Part shown: positions 24,335-34,119 of the stretch, in pieces
Numbering within the stretch: position 1 is the first letter of the stretch
How the letters are laid out: the number at the start of each line of letters is the position of its first letter
Assembly (NCBI RefSeq): GCF_002567005.1
Contig: NZ_NUZU01000032.1
Coordinates: 125,003-161,264 of the forward strand
Direction: 5' to 3'
Length of the DNA: 36,262 bases
Source: Bacillus sp. AFS073361
GTDB lineage: Bacteria; Bacillota; Bacilli; Bacillales; Cytobacillaceae
Made by a program: the position numbers and the translations under genes
Notes under the pieces: generated by a model
Database searches by the model: none
Told to the model about the DNA's origin: nothing
Seen by the model: the letters and a program-made list of their open reading frames with translations, nothing else

Positions 24335-26053
24335 CTAACGATGAAGTCGGGTCAGTGCTCCACTGCCGCTTTTCTTACTCTCTGCAGCTAAATATAATAA
24401 TTCTTCAGCATGTTTTTTAGTGAGGTCGGTTATTTCGGATCCAGAAATCATCCGGCCGATTTCATTAATTTTATCTTCAAGCTGCAATGGAGTAACAGAA
24501 GTCTTTGTTCTTCCGCCTTTAATAAGTTTGGAAATAAACAAGTGTATATCGGCCATCGCAGCAACCTGTGGCAAATGCGAAATACATAAAACCTGGGAAA
24601 GGCTTGCCACCTTATAGATCTTCTCAGCAATAGACTGAGCAACCCTGCCGCTCACCCCTGTATCTACTTCATCAAAAATAATTGAAGTCACGCCTTGATG
24701 CTGAGAGAAAATACTTTTTAATGCCAGCATAATTCGTGATAATTCCCCTCCTGAAGCAACTTTTGATAAAGGCTTTAGTGGCTCACCAGGATTAGTTGAT
24801 ATGTAAAATTCGACATGGTCCACCCCATTTTTGGTAAACTGCATTGGGTTAGACTCAAAGCGAATTTCAAAAACGGTTTTCGCCATATACAACTCTTTTA
24901 GCTCTTTATGTATTAACTTTGTAAGTTTGTCAGCCCATTTTAGACGAATTTCCGTTAATTGTTTTGCTTCTAGCATTAAGTCTTTTTTTATCGAGGCTAA
25001 TTCTTTTTCTAATTCGCTTATATGCGTTTCTTTATTTTGTAATGTTTCAATTTCTTCTTCAATATTTCTAGCGTATTCTAATATTTCATCAATGGTTTTA
25101 CCGTATTTCCGTTTTAGGCGATTAATTTCATTTAGGCGATCTTCAATTTCGTGCAACCGCTGCGGATCAAACTCTAATGCATCTAATTCAGTTCTTAAGG
25201 ACCGTGCAGCATCCTCCAATTGGTAGTAGCTGTTTGAAACCGCTTCATACATGTCCTTATATGCGCTATCAATGGCAGCAGCATCCTCGAGATGCCCCAT
25301 TACCATACTAATCCAATCAAGCCCCTTTTGTTCCCCTTGTAAGGCGTTATGACTCGATTGAAGAGCTTCGAACACTCGTTCAAAATTATTCAGTTTTCTT
25401 TTTTCTTCAAAAAGTTCTTCATCTTCATTTATCTTTAAATTTGCATTTTGGATCTCATCCAATTGAAACGAAATAAGATCGAGCCGATGGGCAGTCTGTT
25501 GGTCATTTTCACTTAATGCTTTTAACCTTAGCAATGTTTGCTCATAACGCCGAAAAACCTGCTGATATTCCCCTTGAGAAGGATAAATATCATCCGCACC
25601 AAATTGATCTAACAAGGTTAAGTGTCTCGACTCATCCATTAATTCCTGATGCTCATGCTGACCATGAATGTCAACAAGTGTTGACCCAATTTCCCTAAGA
25701 GTAGCAATCGTCACTAACTTCCCATTCACCCGGCAAATACTTTTACCCGACTGGGAAATATCTCGTCGTAATATAACCATTCCTTCATCAATATCGATGC
25801 CAAATTCAAGAGCTTTAGCAATAACAGGATGCTTACTATCATCCAGCTGGAAAAGTCCTTCAATTTCGGCACGCTCCTCGCCATGCCGAACAAACTCTGC
25901 AGACCCTCTGCCGCCAACTAATAAATGAATAGCATCAATAATGATTGATTTTCCTGCTCCAGTCTCTCCCGTTAAAACCGTTAATCCCTTTGAAAAAGTT
26001 ACAGACAAGGTTTCGATAATAGCGAAATTTTTAATAGATAATTCTGCTAACAA
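24335..26053 (-). CDS. recN: DNA repair protein RecN
   Basis: 572 aa from TTG at 26053. SMC-like ATPase: N-terminal Walker A GETGAGKS (about 28-35), a long central coiled-coil region (about 150-360), and C-terminal ABC signature SGGELSR with Walker B IIFDEVDTGVSG. It acts early in double-strand-break repair, bringing DNA ends together. The TTG was chosen because GGGGG lies 8 nt upstream and the protein then begins (M)LAELSIKNFAIIE as in relatives; the frame extends 5 codons further. It starts 15 nt after the argR stop, so the two are likely co-transcribed. Confidence 0.96.
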   Translation of the reverse strand: MLAELSIKNFAIIETLSVTFSKGLTVLTGETGAGKSIIIDAIHLLVGGRGSAEFVRHGEERAEIEGLFQLDDSKHPVIAKALEFGIDIDEGMVILRRDISQSGKSICRVNGKLVTIATLREIGSTLVDIHGQHEHQELMDESRHLTLLDQFGADDIYPSQGEYQQVFRRYEQTLLRLKALSENDQQTAHRLDLISFQLDEIQNANLKINEDEELFEEKRKLNNFERVFEALQSSHNALQGEQKGLDWISMVMGHLEDAAAIDSAYKDMYEAVSNSYYQLEDAARSLRTELDALEFDPQRLHEIEDRLNEINRLKRKYGKTIDEILEYARNIEEEIETLQNKETHISELEKELASIKKDLMLEAKQLTEIRLKWADKLTKLIHKELKELYMAKTVFEIRFESNPMQFTKNGVDHVEFYISTNPGEPLKPLSKVASGGELSRIMLALKSIFSQHQGVTSIIFDEVDTGVSGRVAQSIAEKIYKVASLSQVLCISHLPQVAAMADIHLFISKLIKGGRTKTSVTPLQLEDKINEIGRMISGSEITDLTKKHAEELLYLAAESKKSGSGALTRLHR

Positions 26054-26068
26054 GGAACATTCCCCCAA

Positions 26069-26518
26069 TTAAAGCATATCTAGGAACCGATTAGTGATTA
26101 CTTCAGTATCCTCTGGAGTTCGGCAAATAATTAACATCGTATCATCACCGCAGATGGTTCCTAATATTTCTTCCCAATCCAGATTATCAATTAATGCGCC
26201 TATGGCCATTGCATTACCTGGCAAGCACTTCATGACAAGCAAGTGACCTGCTGCATCGATTCGCACGAACGCATCAATTAATGATCTTTTTAATTTTTGT
26301 AATGGATTAAATCTTTGGTCGGCAGGCAGGCTGTATTTATACCTTCCGTCGCTTAAGGGAACTTTAACAAGATGTAACTCCTTAATATCCCTTGAAACCG
26401 TCGCTTGGGTTATATTGTAGCCCGCATTCTTCAGTTCATCCACTAAATCATCTTGTGTCTCTATGTCATTACTTGCAATAATTTCTCTTATTTTAATATG
26501 ACGTTGGCCTTTATTCAT
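26069..26518 (-). CDS. argR: Arginine repressor ArgR/AhrC
   Basis: 149 aa. Winged helix-turn-helix DNA-binding domain (about 1-70, with [15 protein letters not shown]) and C-terminal hexamerisation/arginine-binding domain (about 80-149, [14 protein letters not shown] containing the Asp-Asp arginine contacts). It represses arginine synthesis and activates catabolism when arginine is bound; in B. subtilis it is called AhrC. ATG start behind GGGGTGAG. The ArgR-type dyad before artP in this same window is a likely target, and one before mutA is a possible one. No such dyad was found before argR itself. Confidence 0.96.
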   Translation of the reverse strand: MNKGQRHIKIREIIASNDIETQDDLVDELKNAGYNITQATVSRDIKELHLVKVPLSDGRYKYSLPADQRFNPLQKLKRSLIDAFVRIDAAGHLLVMKCLPGNAMAIGALIDNLDWEEILGTICGDDTMLIICRTPEDTEVITNRFLDML

Positions 26519-26679
26519 TATCTCACCCCATAATCATTAAAAAAGTTTATCTATGTATTATGTACTAAAACGTGCTTCTACCCATATGTTAGCCGATTTT
26601 AATAAACTTGTACATTTTTTCTTTAAAAAATGGCTGCGGATTAAGGGCCTTGAATACGAAGAGAAGGATAAGCCTCTGC

Positions 26680-27519
26680 CTATCCTTCTGAATTTTGTTT
26701 TGTTTTAAATTCCAAATGGGAGTCCTTTACAATTTCAACAGGTGTGACAGGTAATTGATTGTAGCCCGTTTCCCGTTCGCCTTCCCATTTTAAATGAAGC
26801 AAGTATTCAATATTCCCATCACCACCTGTAATTGGTGAAAAGGATAAGTTTTTAATCGTGTACCCTTGTTGGACCGCAAAATTTATGATTTTATCAATTA
26901 CTTGAAGATGCACTTTCTCGTCTCGGACAATTCCCTTTTTCCCAACCTGTTCACGGCCTGCTTCAAATTGTGGTTTAACCAGAGCCACTACATCACTTCC
27001 AGTAACTAAAAGTGTTTTTAAAACTGGCAAGATTAAAGTTAACGAGATAAAGGAAACATCTATTGTGGCGAAATTCGGCATTTCTCCAATTAAATCAGCA
27101 GGTGTGACATAGCGGAAATTGGTCCTTTCCATCACTACAACTCGTTCATCCTGTCTAAGTTTCCAGGCGAGTTGATTATAACCTACATCCAAGGCATAGG
27201 ACATCTTTGCTCCATTTTGAAGTGCACAATCTGTAAAGCCTCCTGTAGACGATCCAATGTCTAAGAGTACTTTATCTGCAACACTGACATCAAAAACTTT
27301 TAAAGCCTTCTCAAGCTTTAATCCCCCGCGGCTGACATATGGAAGCACTTTTCCTTTTATAGAAAGCGGGATATCAATTTTCACTTTCTCTCCAGGTTTA
27401 TCCAAACGCTCTTCATTAGAATAAACAAGCCCTGCCATAATTGACCGCTTTGCCTTTTCCCTTGTTTCGATTAATCCTCTTTCTACTAGTAATACATCTA
27501 ACCGTTCTTTATTTTTCAT
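26680..27519 (-). CDS. tlyA: TlyA family rRNA (cytidine-2'-O)-methyltransferase (YqxC)
   Basis: 279 aa. An S4 RNA-binding domain (about 5-65) is fused to an FtsJ-like SAM methyltransferase (about 65-250) with motif I DIGSSTGGFTDCAL and catalytic-type residues in VSRGGLKLEKAL and LVKPQFEAGRE. Relatives 2'-O-methylate rRNA and some are haemolysin-like, hence old hemolysin annotations; the RNA-methylase role is better supported by the fold. ATG start 3 nt after the dxs stop, with AAAGGGC upstream, so translation is probably coupled to dxs. A 9-bp hairpin (AGAAGGATA/TATCCTTCT) surrounds its stop codon but lacks a T-run. Confidence 0.92.
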   Translation of the reverse strand: MKNKERLDVLLVERGLIETREKAKRSIMAGLVYSNEERLDKPGEKVKIDIPLSIKGKVLPYVSRGGLKLEKALKVFDVSVADKVLLDIGSSTGGFTDCALQNGAKMSYALDVGYNQLAWKLRQDERVVVMERTNFRYVTPADLIGEMPNFATIDVSFISLTLILPVLKTLLVTGSDVVALVKPQFEAGREQVGKKGIVRDEKVHLQVIDKIINFAVQQGYTIKNLSFSPITGGDGNIEYLLHLKWEGERETGYNQLPVTPVEIVKDSHLEFKTKQNSEG

Positions 27520-27522
27520 TTT

Positions 27523-29418
27523 TTAAGCCCTTTGTTGTTTTTTTCTAGCTAGAATGGAAACTCTTTTGACTACCTCTTCGGTTGTTAAACCAATCTCTTC
27601 AAGAAGGGAGTTAACATCCCCATGTTCGATAAATTTGTCTGGTATTCCGATTCTGTCAATGTGTGAATGATAAAAGCCATGGTTTTGCGAAAACTCAAGA
27701 ATTGCACTCCCGAAACCGCCTTGTAATGCAGACTCCTCAATGGTGAGAATCGGCATATGTTTTGAAAGGAGATTAGTTAGCATTTTTTCATCCAATGGTT
27801 TAATAAAACGGGCATTGACAACCTTGACAGATATCCCCTTCTTATTAAGGATCTCAGCAGCTTTTAACGCCATCGGTATGGTAGTTCCAAAGGTTAAGAT
27901 TGCTGCATCATCACCATCTTTAAGAACTTCCCATGTACCAATTGGAATTTTATGATATTCCTGATCCATTGGAACCCCAAGTCCATTTCCACGCGGGAAT
28001 CGCATCGCAATCGGTCCGTCATCATAATTCAGTGCGGTGTATACCATATGCTGGCCTTCATTTTCATCCTTTGGCATCATTAATACCATATTGGGAATAT
28101 GCCTTAAAAAAGCTATATCAAACACACCTTGATGGGTTTCTCCGTCTGCGCCAACCAAACCGGCACGGTCAATTCCCATAAAGACATTTAAATTTTGCCT
28201 GCAAATATCGTGAACAACTTGGTCATAGGCTCGTTGTAAAAAGGTTGAATAAATAGCAAGAAAAGGTTTCATATTTTGTGTAGCTAAACCAGCTGCAACT
28301 GTCGCAGCATGCTGCTCAGCAATCCCGACATCATACATACGCTCAGGGAACTCACTTGCAAAGCCTTCAAGTTTGGAACCAACAGGCATCGCTGGTGTAA
28401 TCGCAACAATTCGGTGATCAGTGCGAGCAAGCTTACGAACGGTTTCACTTACAAGACTGCTCCAGGCTGGCGGTGGTGTTTTTGCTGGCTTAACAAAAGC
28501 ACCTGTGTCCATTTTATAAGGTCCAGTTCCATGCCATGTCCCTGTTTTGTCACTTTCCGCTGGCTGGTAACCTTTTCCCTTTTTAGTAATGACGTGCAGA
28601 AGGATTGGTCCTTCTGTCTTTTTGGCATAGCTGAAGTTTTCAAATAACGCTTCAAAATTATGACCATCAATTGGACCGAGATAGGTAAAACCTAGTTCCT
28701 CAAAAAACATTCCTGAAACAAATAAATATTTAAGGCTGTCTTTCACTCGCTCAGCAGTTGCGGCTAATTTCCCACCCACTGCAGGTACTTTTTTCAGTAG
28801 TACTTCCAATTCATCTTTAACCCATTGGTACTTTCCAGCTGTGCGTAATTGGCCAAGGATATTATGAACGGCACCAACATTAGGCGCGATTGACATCTCA
28901 TTATCATTTAAGATAACAATCATGTCTTTCTTCTCGTGTCCGATATGATTTAAGGCCTCCAACGCCATTCCACCAGTTAACGCACCATCACCGATCACAG
29001 GAATAACAAAAGATTTTTCCTTTTTTAAATCTCTAGCTATAGCCATCCCCATCGCCGCTGAAAGAGATGTGGAACTATGACCAGTTTCCCATACATCATG
29101 CTCACTCTCAGTTCGTTTCGGGAATCCGCATAAGCCTTTATACTGCCGCAATGTATCAAACTCACAAGCCCTGCCAGTTAAAATTTTATGAACATAGGAT
29201 TGATGTCCCACATCCCAAATAATCTTATCCGTAGGACTGTTAAAACATTTATGTAAAGCAATAGTTAATTCAACAACACCCAAATTTGGTCCAATATGGC
29301 CTCCAGTAACAGACAGCTTTTCAATCAAAAACTTTCGGACATCTTGACTTAAAGCCTCTAATTCGGTATTCGACATGCCTTTTAAAAAGGACGGGTCTTT
29401 TATTGATAATAGATCCAT
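27523..29418 (-). CDS. dxs: 1-deoxy-D-xylulose-5-phosphate synthase
   Basis: 631 aa from ATG at 29418. Thiamine-diphosphate enzyme: [19 protein letters not shown] with the Mg/ThDP motif (about 148-166), [12 protein letters not shown] with the catalytic Glu (about 367), and a C-terminal transketolase domain. It makes DXP from pyruvate and glyceraldehyde-3-phosphate, the first step of the MEP isoprenoid pathway, upstream of IspA encoded next door. This start gives [16 protein letters not shown], matching relatives; the open frame runs 22 codons further without better support. The RBS (GTGAGTGG) is weak. A terminator separates it from ispA, so it has its own promoter, which I cannot place confidently. 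Confidence 0.95.
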   Translation of the reverse strand: MDLLSIKDPSFLKGMSNTELEALSQDVRKFLIEKLSVTGGHIGPNLGVVELTIALHKCFNSPTDKIIWDVGHQSYVHKILTGRACEFDTLRQYKGLCGFPKRTESEHDVWETGHSSTSLSAAMGMAIARDLKKEKSFVIPVIGDGALTGGMALEALNHIGHEKKDMIVILNDNEMSIAPNVGAVHNILGQLRTAGKYQWVKDELEVLLKKVPAVGGKLAATAERVKDSLKYLFVSGMFFEELGFTYLGPIDGHNFEALFENFSYAKKTEGPILLHVITKKGKGYQPAESDKTGTWHGTGPYKMDTGAFVKPAKTPPPAWSSLVSETVRKLARTDHRIVAITPAMPVGSKLEGFASEFPERMYDVGIAEQHAATVAAGLATQNMKPFLAIYSTFLQRAYDQVVHDICRQNLNVFMGIDRAGLVGADGETHQGVFDIAFLRHIPNMVLMMPKDENEGQHMVYTALNYDDGPIAMRFPRGNGLGVPMDQEYHKIPIGTWEVLKDGDDAAILTFGTTIPMALKAAEILNKKGISVKVVNARFIKPLDEKMLTNLLSKHMPILTIEESALQGGFGSAILEFSQNHGFYHSHIDRIGIPDKFIEHGDVNSLLEEIGLTTEEVVKRVSILARKKQQRA

Positions 29419-29513
29419 TTTTGGACCACTCACTTTCATACGTTTATGCATTCTCTGTTTAGTAGCTGTGTAAAAAGGACACATTCAGAAAATTTAACTC
29501 TGATTAAAAAATA

Positions 29514-29539
29514 GCCGCTAACACTTGAGTGATAACGGC
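29514..29539 (-). terminator. Terminator of ispA (end of the nusB-ispA region)
   Basis: Minus strand: GCCGTTATCAC/GTGTTAGCGGC stem (9 of 11 paired canonically), 4-nt loop, then TATTTTTTAA. About 67 nt after the ispA stop. Confidence 0.8.
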
Positions 29540-29606
29540 ATTGACAACGTTTTCTACAATGAAAATAATTATAACACACTTATTTCAATGCCTCAAATTC
29601 CGTATA

Positions 29607-30500
29607 TTAATGGTCTCTTGAAGCAACTAAATCAGTTATTTCCAAAAGTAGGTTTGTATTCAATTCTGTCAGGCTTAAATACTTCTTTGACAGATTGATT
29701 TGTTTATGCAATGCTGCAGTTGCCCCTTCTAATGTTAACAACTGCGGATAAGTACTTTTATGATTATTAGTATCGCTGCCAACAGGCTTCCCAATTAATT
29801 GTTGGTTCCCAACTAAATCAAGAATATCATCCTGAATTTGAAAAGCGAGACCTAAGTGATGGGCAAATGATGAAAGGTTCTCTAATTGATCTTGTGTTGC
29901 ATTTGCCATAATCGCACCTGCAAGAACACTAAACTTTAGCAATTTTCCTGTTTTATGTATGTGTATATACTCAAGTTCTTCTAAAGTTAAGGATTTCCCT
30001 TCACCCTCCATATCGGCCACTTGGCCGCCAACCATTCCTTCTGTGCCTGCAGCCTTTGCTAATTCAATCACTAATTTTAGTTTCGTTGCATCTGATGCAA
30101 TCTCAGGGGGAATGTTCCCTATTACCTCAAAACTATAAGTTAATAATGCATCTCCAGCCAAAATAGCTATTGCATCACCAAAAACTTTATGATTTGTCGG
30201 CTTTCCTCTCCTTAGATCATCATTGTCCATGCTGGGCAAGTCATCATGTATGAGAGAATATGTATGGATCATCTCAATAGCCGAAGCAGCAAAAAGCCCT
30301 TTTTGCGGCTCAACTCCAAATGAGTCTAAAGTAGCGAATAGTAATAATGGGCGTATACGTTTGCCACCTGCTTCAAGGGAATAAATCATCGATTCCTTTA
30401 TGATTGGGGGGGCATCAAGCTTATTAACTAGAGTCAGAAGCTCTGAATCAAGCAGAAGTTTATATTCTTGTGCAAATGCATCTAGTAACCCGGTTCCCAA
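29607..30500 (-). CDS. ispA: Farnesyl diphosphate synthase (short-chain polyprenyl synthase)
   Basis: 297 aa. First Asp-rich motif DDLPSMDNDDLRRGKPTNH (about 85-103) and second DDILD (about 225) bind Mg-pyrophosphate; AGGKRIRP precedes them. It condenses isopentenyl and dimethylallyl/geranyl diphosphate to C15 farnesyl diphosphate. The residues before the first Asp motif would set chain length; geranylgeranyl synthesis cannot be excluded by eye. TTG start with GAGGAGG 8 nt upstream, a site that overlaps the xseB stop codon, so it is coupled to xseB. Length matches B. subtilis IspA. Confidence 0.94.
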   Translation of the reverse strand: MGTGLLDAFAQEYKLLLDSELLTLVNKLDAPPIIKESMIYSLEAGGKRIRPLLLFATLDSFGVEPQKGLFAASAIEMIHTYSLIHDDLPSMDNDDLRRGKPTNHKVFGDAIAILAGDALLTYSFEVIGNIPPEIASDATKLKLVIELAKAAGTEGMVGGQVADMEGEGKSLTLEELEYIHIHKTGKLLKFSVLAGAIMANATQDQLENLSSFAHHLGLAFQIQDDILDLVGNQQLIGKPVGSDTNNHKSTYPQLLTLEGATAALHKQINLSKKYLSLTELNTNLLLEITDLVASRDH

Positions 30501-30503
30501 GTC

Positions 30504-30737
30504 TTATACCTCCTCGTCAATAGTAAAACTCTCTGTTCGACCGTCCTCCGTAATAATCTGTGTTAATTGGTCTTCAACATTTTTCAATTTATCATGGCAA
30601 AGTTTGGACAACTCCATACCCTCTTTATAGAAGATAATCGCTTCTTCTAAAGGTACGTCACCTTCTTCAAGCTTATCCACTATTTGCTCTAGTTTAGTCA
30701 TCGCTTCTTCAAAGGATAGTTTATTTTCAGTCTTCAC
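30504..30737 (-). CDS. xseB: Exonuclease VII small subunit
   Basis: 77 aa from GTG at 30737. Helical protein with the family core [28 protein letters not shown] and [14 protein letters not shown]. It binds several copies to XseA to form exonuclease VII, which degrades single-stranded DNA. The GTG was chosen because AAGGAGAG lies 8 nt upstream and the product then begins [12 protein letters not shown]; the frame extends 16 codons upstream into xseA without an RBS. It overlaps xseA by 11 nt and is 3 nt from ispA. Confidence 0.94.
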   Translation of the reverse strand: MKTENKLSFEEAMTKLEQIVDKLEEGDVPLEEAIIFYKEGMELSKLCHDKLKNVEDQLTQIITEDGRTESFTIDEEV

Positions 30738-32085
30738 GTTTTTCACTCTCCTTAATATTCTCGACTTTGCAAAATAGACTGCCATCCGTTAATTGAATCT
30801 GAACTTGCTCATTCATACTCACTTGATGAATACTTTTTATCAGTCTGTTCTCTTCCGAATATGCTAAACTATAGCCACGTTCCATAATTTTTAAAGGACT
30901 TAATGCCCCTAAGGTGGAAAGAATTCGTTCAAATTCAGTTTGTTTTTTTGAAAATACCTGGAGCATGGCACGTTTCATTTCTTTATTGGTATGATCTAAT
31001 CGTTTATTTGCTTCGTGTAAAGATTGGCTCGGATGGTTCCTTTGTAAGCGATTATGAAGAGTTTCGTGTTGCCCTTTTTTAATTTGAGACAACCTAGACG
31101 CACCACGGACAAGCAGTTCAGTTAGTTTATCAACCTGCTCTAGTTTTTGTTCATATAGTCGATGTGGATAACGAAAGGCATAGGATTTCTGAACACGTGT
31201 TAACCGTTCTTTTTCTAACTGATATTTCCCTTTCATTGAACGAAGAAGGCGAGTCTGCCGCTGCAAGACTCTTTCCATTAACTCATCAATATGCGGAACT
31301 GCCAGTTCAGCTGCACCAGTTGGTGTAGGTGCACGTAAATCTGCGACAAAGTCGGCAATGGTAAAATCAGTTTCATGTCCAACGGCTGAAATGATAGGAA
31401 TATCTGAAGAAAAAATTGTACGTGCAACGAGTTCTTCATTAAAGGCCCACAATTCCTCAATGGAACCTCCGCCTCGTCCAACTATTAGCACATCAATTCC
31501 GGTCATACTATTTGCTTGAGAGATAGCCTTGGCAATCGATGGTGCAGCATTTTCACCTTGTACAAGGGCAGGAAAGACAAGAATATTTGCAATAGGATAT
31601 CGCCTTTTAATGGTAGTAATGACATCTCTAATGGCAGCCCCTGTGGGCGAAGTAATCACACCAATTGTTTTCGGATATAATGGTATCGTCTTTTTTGTTT
31701 CAAGCGCAAATAACCCTTCTAATTCAAGTTTTTGTTTAAGCTGTTCATAAGCTAAAAACAATTCCCCAATTCCATCTGGAAGCATTTCTTTGATATAGAT
31801 CTGATATTGACCACTTGGTTCATATACCGAAATTTCACCTTTTACGATCACTTTCATGCCGTTTTCGGGTGTAAATTTCATAGTACGAGAGTTACTTGAA
31901 AACATAACGGCAAGAATTCGGGCCCTTTCATCCTTTAAGGTAAAATACATATGTCCGCTCGAATGCTGTTTAAAATTTGAAATTTCACCTCTTACATGCA
32001 CATCTCGTAAATGCGGGTCTGCATCAAATTTTCTTTTTATGTACTTGGTTAGAGCATTCACAGTTAAATATCTTTGTTCCTGCAT
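30727..32085 (-). CDS. xseA: Exonuclease VII large subunit
   Basis: 452 aa. An N-terminal OB-fold (about 20-100, [22 protein letters not shown]) is followed by the catalytic core with [16 protein letters not shown] (about 190-205), [28 protein letters not shown], and long C-terminal coiled coils. It cleaves single-stranded DNA from both ends and works with XseB in repair. ATG start with AAAGGAG 6 nt upstream. A terminator after folD precedes it, so it probably has its own promoter. Confidence 0.96.
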   Translation of the reverse strand: MQEQRYLTVNALTKYIKRKFDADPHLRDVHVRGEISNFKQHSSGHMYFTLKDERARILAVMFSSNSRTMKFTPENGMKVIVKGEISVYEPSGQYQIYIKEMLPDGIGELFLAYEQLKQKLELEGLFALETKKTIPLYPKTIGVITSPTGAAIRDVITTIKRRYPIANILVFPALVQGENAAPSIAKAISQANSMTGIDVLIVGRGGGSIEELWAFNEELVARTIFSSDIPIISAVGHETDFTIADFVADLRAPTPTGAAELAVPHIDELMERVLQRQTRLLRSMKGKYQLEKERLTRVQKSYAFRYPHRLYEQKLEQVDKLTELLVRGASRLSQIKKGQHETLHNRLQRNHPSQSLHEANKRLDHTNKEMKRAMLQVFSKKQTEFERILSTLGALSPLKIMERGYSLAYSEENRLIKSIHQVSMNEQVQIQLTDGSLFCKVENIKESEKRED

Positions 32086-32139
32086 ATGTAACTCCTTTTT
32101 TTACCCAATAATAAAGAACACTTCGATTAGCGAAAAACA

Positions 32140-32167
32140 GTCCTTATCTAAAATAACAGATAAGGAC
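32140..32167 (-). terminator. Terminator of folD
   Basis: Minus strand: perfect 10-bp stem GTCCTTATCT/AGATAAGGAC, 8-nt loop, then TGTTTTTCG. About 10 nt after the folD stop and before xseA. Confidence 0.85.
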
Positions 32168-32177
32168 AATTTCCCCT

Positions 32178-33035
32178 CTAATTGCGGTCAAGACTCTCTG
32201 CAGCTGATTTTAGGGTATTATACATAAGCATCGTAATTGTCATCGGACCCACACCTTTAGGAACAGGTGTAATGTATCCGGCTTTTTCGGACACTTCAGC
32301 AAAATCAACATCACCACAAAGCTTTCCGGCTTCATTACGGTTAATACCTACATCAATGACGACAGCACCATCTTTTACATGCTCAGCTTTAATAAAGTTA
32401 GCTATACCAACAGCAGCAATCAGGATATCCGCCTGATTTGTATGAAACTTTAAATCTTTTGTTTTCGAATGACAGTATGTAACAGTTGCATGCTGATTAA
32501 GGAATAATTGTCCCACCGGCTTGCCTACAATATTACTTCTCCCAACCACAACAACATGCTTCCCAGCTATTGAAATACCTGTCTCTTCTAGGAGGACCAT
32601 AATTCCGTAAGGAGTACATGGGAGGAAGGCATTCTGCCCTGTCATCATTCTGCCAATATTTATTGGGTGAAATCCATCAACATCTTTAAGAGGGGAAATC
32701 GATTCAATCACTTTTTTCTCATCAATATGTTTAGGAATAGGTAACTGAACTAAGATTCCATGAATATTAATATCATTATTTAACTCATCAATTTTAGACA
32801 GTAACTCCTCTTCAGAAATCTCCTCTGGCAATTCAATTAAAACAGAATTCATTCCTAGTTCTTTACAAGCTTTTTCTTTATTTGTTACATATGTCCGAGA
32901 AGCGTGGTTATTTCCAACAAGGATAACCGCAAGTCCTGGTGTTACCCCAAGTCTTTTTATCCTGCTAACTTCTTCAGCTATTTCGATTCTTTTCTTTTCT
33001 GCAATTTCTTTTCCATTAATAATTATAGCGGTCAT
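32178..33035 (-). CDS. folD: Bifunctional methylene-tetrahydrofolate dehydrogenase/cyclohydrolase
   Basis: 285 aa from ATG at 33035. Catalytic region [16 protein letters not shown] (about 50-65) holds the conserved Tyr and Lys; the NADP-binding Rossmann segment is [17 protein letters not shown] (about 160-176); [14 protein letters not shown] is the C-terminal signature. It interconverts methylene-, methenyl- and 10-formyl-THF. The ATG was preferred over a GTG six codons upstream because AAGGGTGAAG lies at the right distance. It follows nusB by 33 nt, likely co-transcribed. Confidence 0.96.
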   Translation of the reverse strand: MTAIIINGKEIAEKKRIEIAEEVSRIKRLGVTPGLAVILVGNNHASRTYVTNKEKACKELGMNSVLIELPEEISEEELLSKIDELNNDINIHGILVQLPIPKHIDEKKVIESISPLKDVDGFHPINIGRMMTGQNAFLPCTPYGIMVLLEETGISIAGKHVVVVGRSNIVGKPVGQLFLNQHATVTYCHSKTKDLKFHTNQADILIAAVGIANFIKAEHVKDGAVVIDVGINRNEAGKLCGDVDFAEVSEKAGYITPVPKGVGPMTITMLMYNTLKSAAESLDRN

Positions 33036-33068
33036 TTTCTCTTCACCCTTCACTTAATTCTCAAATCA

Positions 33069-33467
33069 TTAATTGTTTTGCAGCTTATTTTTTACTTTTG
33101 AAAGGACACCATTAATAAACTTACTTGATTGGTCATCACCATATATTTTTGCTATTTCGATGGCTTCGTCTAAAATAACATTTTCTGGGACCTCTGTTCT
33201 AAAGAATTTCATTTCATAGGCAGCTATTCTTAATAAATTTCGATCAACTGTCGCTAAGCGGTCCATCGACCATTTTTCTAGATTTTCACTGATTAAATTG
33301 TCAATTGCGGCTTTTTGTTCGATTACCCCTAGAACGAGACTAGTAAGATATTCGTCCCCCGCCTCCCCTTCCAGTACATGTTCAATTGCGGCTGAAGGCT
33401 CAGTATTACTTATATCAATTTGAAAAAGTGCCTGCAATGCCTTTTCCCTTGCTGTTCTTCTTTTCAT
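33069..33467 (-). CDS. nusB: Transcription antitermination factor NusB
   Basis: 132 aa from ATG at 33467. All-helical NusB fold with MKRRTAREKALQALFQID at the N-terminus, VDRNLLRIAAYEM in the middle and IYGDDQSSKFINGVL near the end. With NusE (S10) it binds boxA in rRNA leader transcripts to prevent early termination. The frame extends 20 codons upstream; the chosen ATG has AAAGGAG upstream (11-nt spacing) and gives the conserved N-terminus. It follows the Asp23-family gene after a strong terminator, so it should have its own promoter, which I could not identify. Confidence 0.95.
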   Translation of the reverse strand: MKRRTAREKALQALFQIDISNTEPSAAIEHVLEGEAGDEYLTSLVLGVIEQKAAIDNLISENLEKWSMDRLATVDRNLLRIAAYEMKFFRTEVPENVILDEAIEIAKIYGDDQSSKFINGVLSKVKNKLQNN

Positions 33468-33655
33468 TATACATTTAACTCCTTTAGAGAAATTAATTAA
33501 ATTTTGTCTATTTTTCATACACATCAATGGTAATAAGTCATAGAATAGGTTTCACATTAACGATAATAGCATAACTAAAAATGATTCGCACTCTAACCTT
33601 GTTATTTTTCCATTATGTAAGCACTTTTATTTAAAACTATATTCCAAAAATAGAA

Positions 33656-33683
33656 AAACCAAAGGAATAAACTCCTTTGGTTT
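33656..33683 (-). terminator. Terminator of the accB-accC-asp23 unit
   Basis: Minus strand: perfect 11-bp stem AAACCAAAGGA/TCCTTTGGTTT, 6-nt loop, then TTCTATTTTTGG. Begins 7 nt after the stop codon. Confidence 0.9.
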
Positions 33684-33690
33684 CCATAAT

Positions 33691-34101
33691 TTAGACTTCC
33701 GTGTCAATAATCTCTGGTTCATTCTTTTGGTTTTCAAATTGTATGCCCACTACATGAATGTTAACTTCCTCAGCATCGAGAGCAGTCATATTCAGCAATG
33801 CTTGCCGAATATTATCCTGAACTTTACTTGCAACAGATGGAATGGATATTCCAAACTTCATCATGCAATAAACATCAACTTTTATTCCTGACTCGGTTAG
33901 TTCCACTTTAACGCCTTTTCCGTGGTTTTTTTTCCCTAACCGTTCAACCACACCTGTTGCGAAATTCCCACGCATCGCAGCAACACCTTCCACCTCAGAT
34001 GCAGCAATACCTGCAATAACTTCGATTACTTCAGGAGCAATTTCAACTTTCCCATGTCCGTTATTGCCTTGTTCCATTTCCAAGACACTAAATTCACTCA
34101 T
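33691..34101 (-). CDS. yqhY: Asp23/Gls24 family envelope stress response protein (YqhY-like)
   Basis: 136 aa, Asp23 family (DUF322): VEIAPEVIEVIAGIAASEVEGV (about 19-40), MKFGISIPSVASKVQDNIRQAL in the middle, and VNIHVVGIQF near the end. No signal or membrane segment. In B. subtilis yqhY sits directly after accC and has been linked to lipid metabolism/acetyl-CoA carboxylase control; the same position here supports that link, but the molecular role is not established. ATG start with GGAGG 8 nt upstream; 18 nt after accC. Last gene of the acc unit. Confidence 0.92.
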   Translation of the reverse strand: MSEFSVLEMEQGNNGHGKVEIAPEVIEVIAGIAASEVEGVAAMRGNFATGVVERLGKKNHGKGVKVELTESGIKVDVYCMMKFGISIPSVASKVQDNIRQALLNMTALDAEEVNIHVVGIQFENQKNEPEIIDTEV

Positions 34102-34119
34102 TCATAGCACCTCCAATTT

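Noticed and set aside
26662..26688. Hairpin around the tlyA stop codon as a terminator
   Set aside because: The 9-bp stem is real, but the sequence after it has no T-run, so it is noted under tlyA rather than called as a terminator.
29465..29471. GCTGTGT before dxs as a fourth repeat copy
   Set aside because: Only the first seven bases of the terminal repeat match; nothing of the inner sequence or the other end is present.
29480..29494. CodY-box-like sequence before dxs
   Set aside because: Three mismatches to AATTTTCWGAAAATT; such matches are common in AT-rich DNA and dxs is not a typical CodY target.
29542..29555. cre-like TGACAACGTTTTCT between ispA and its terminator
   Set aside because: It differs from the cre pattern at one end and lies downstream of a gene with no adjacent promoter on that strand; probably chance.
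29541..29569. Plus-strand TTGACA with an AATAAT 17 nt later, pointing antisense into ispA
   Set aside because: The -10 is poor and there is no downstream gene or structured RNA on that strand.
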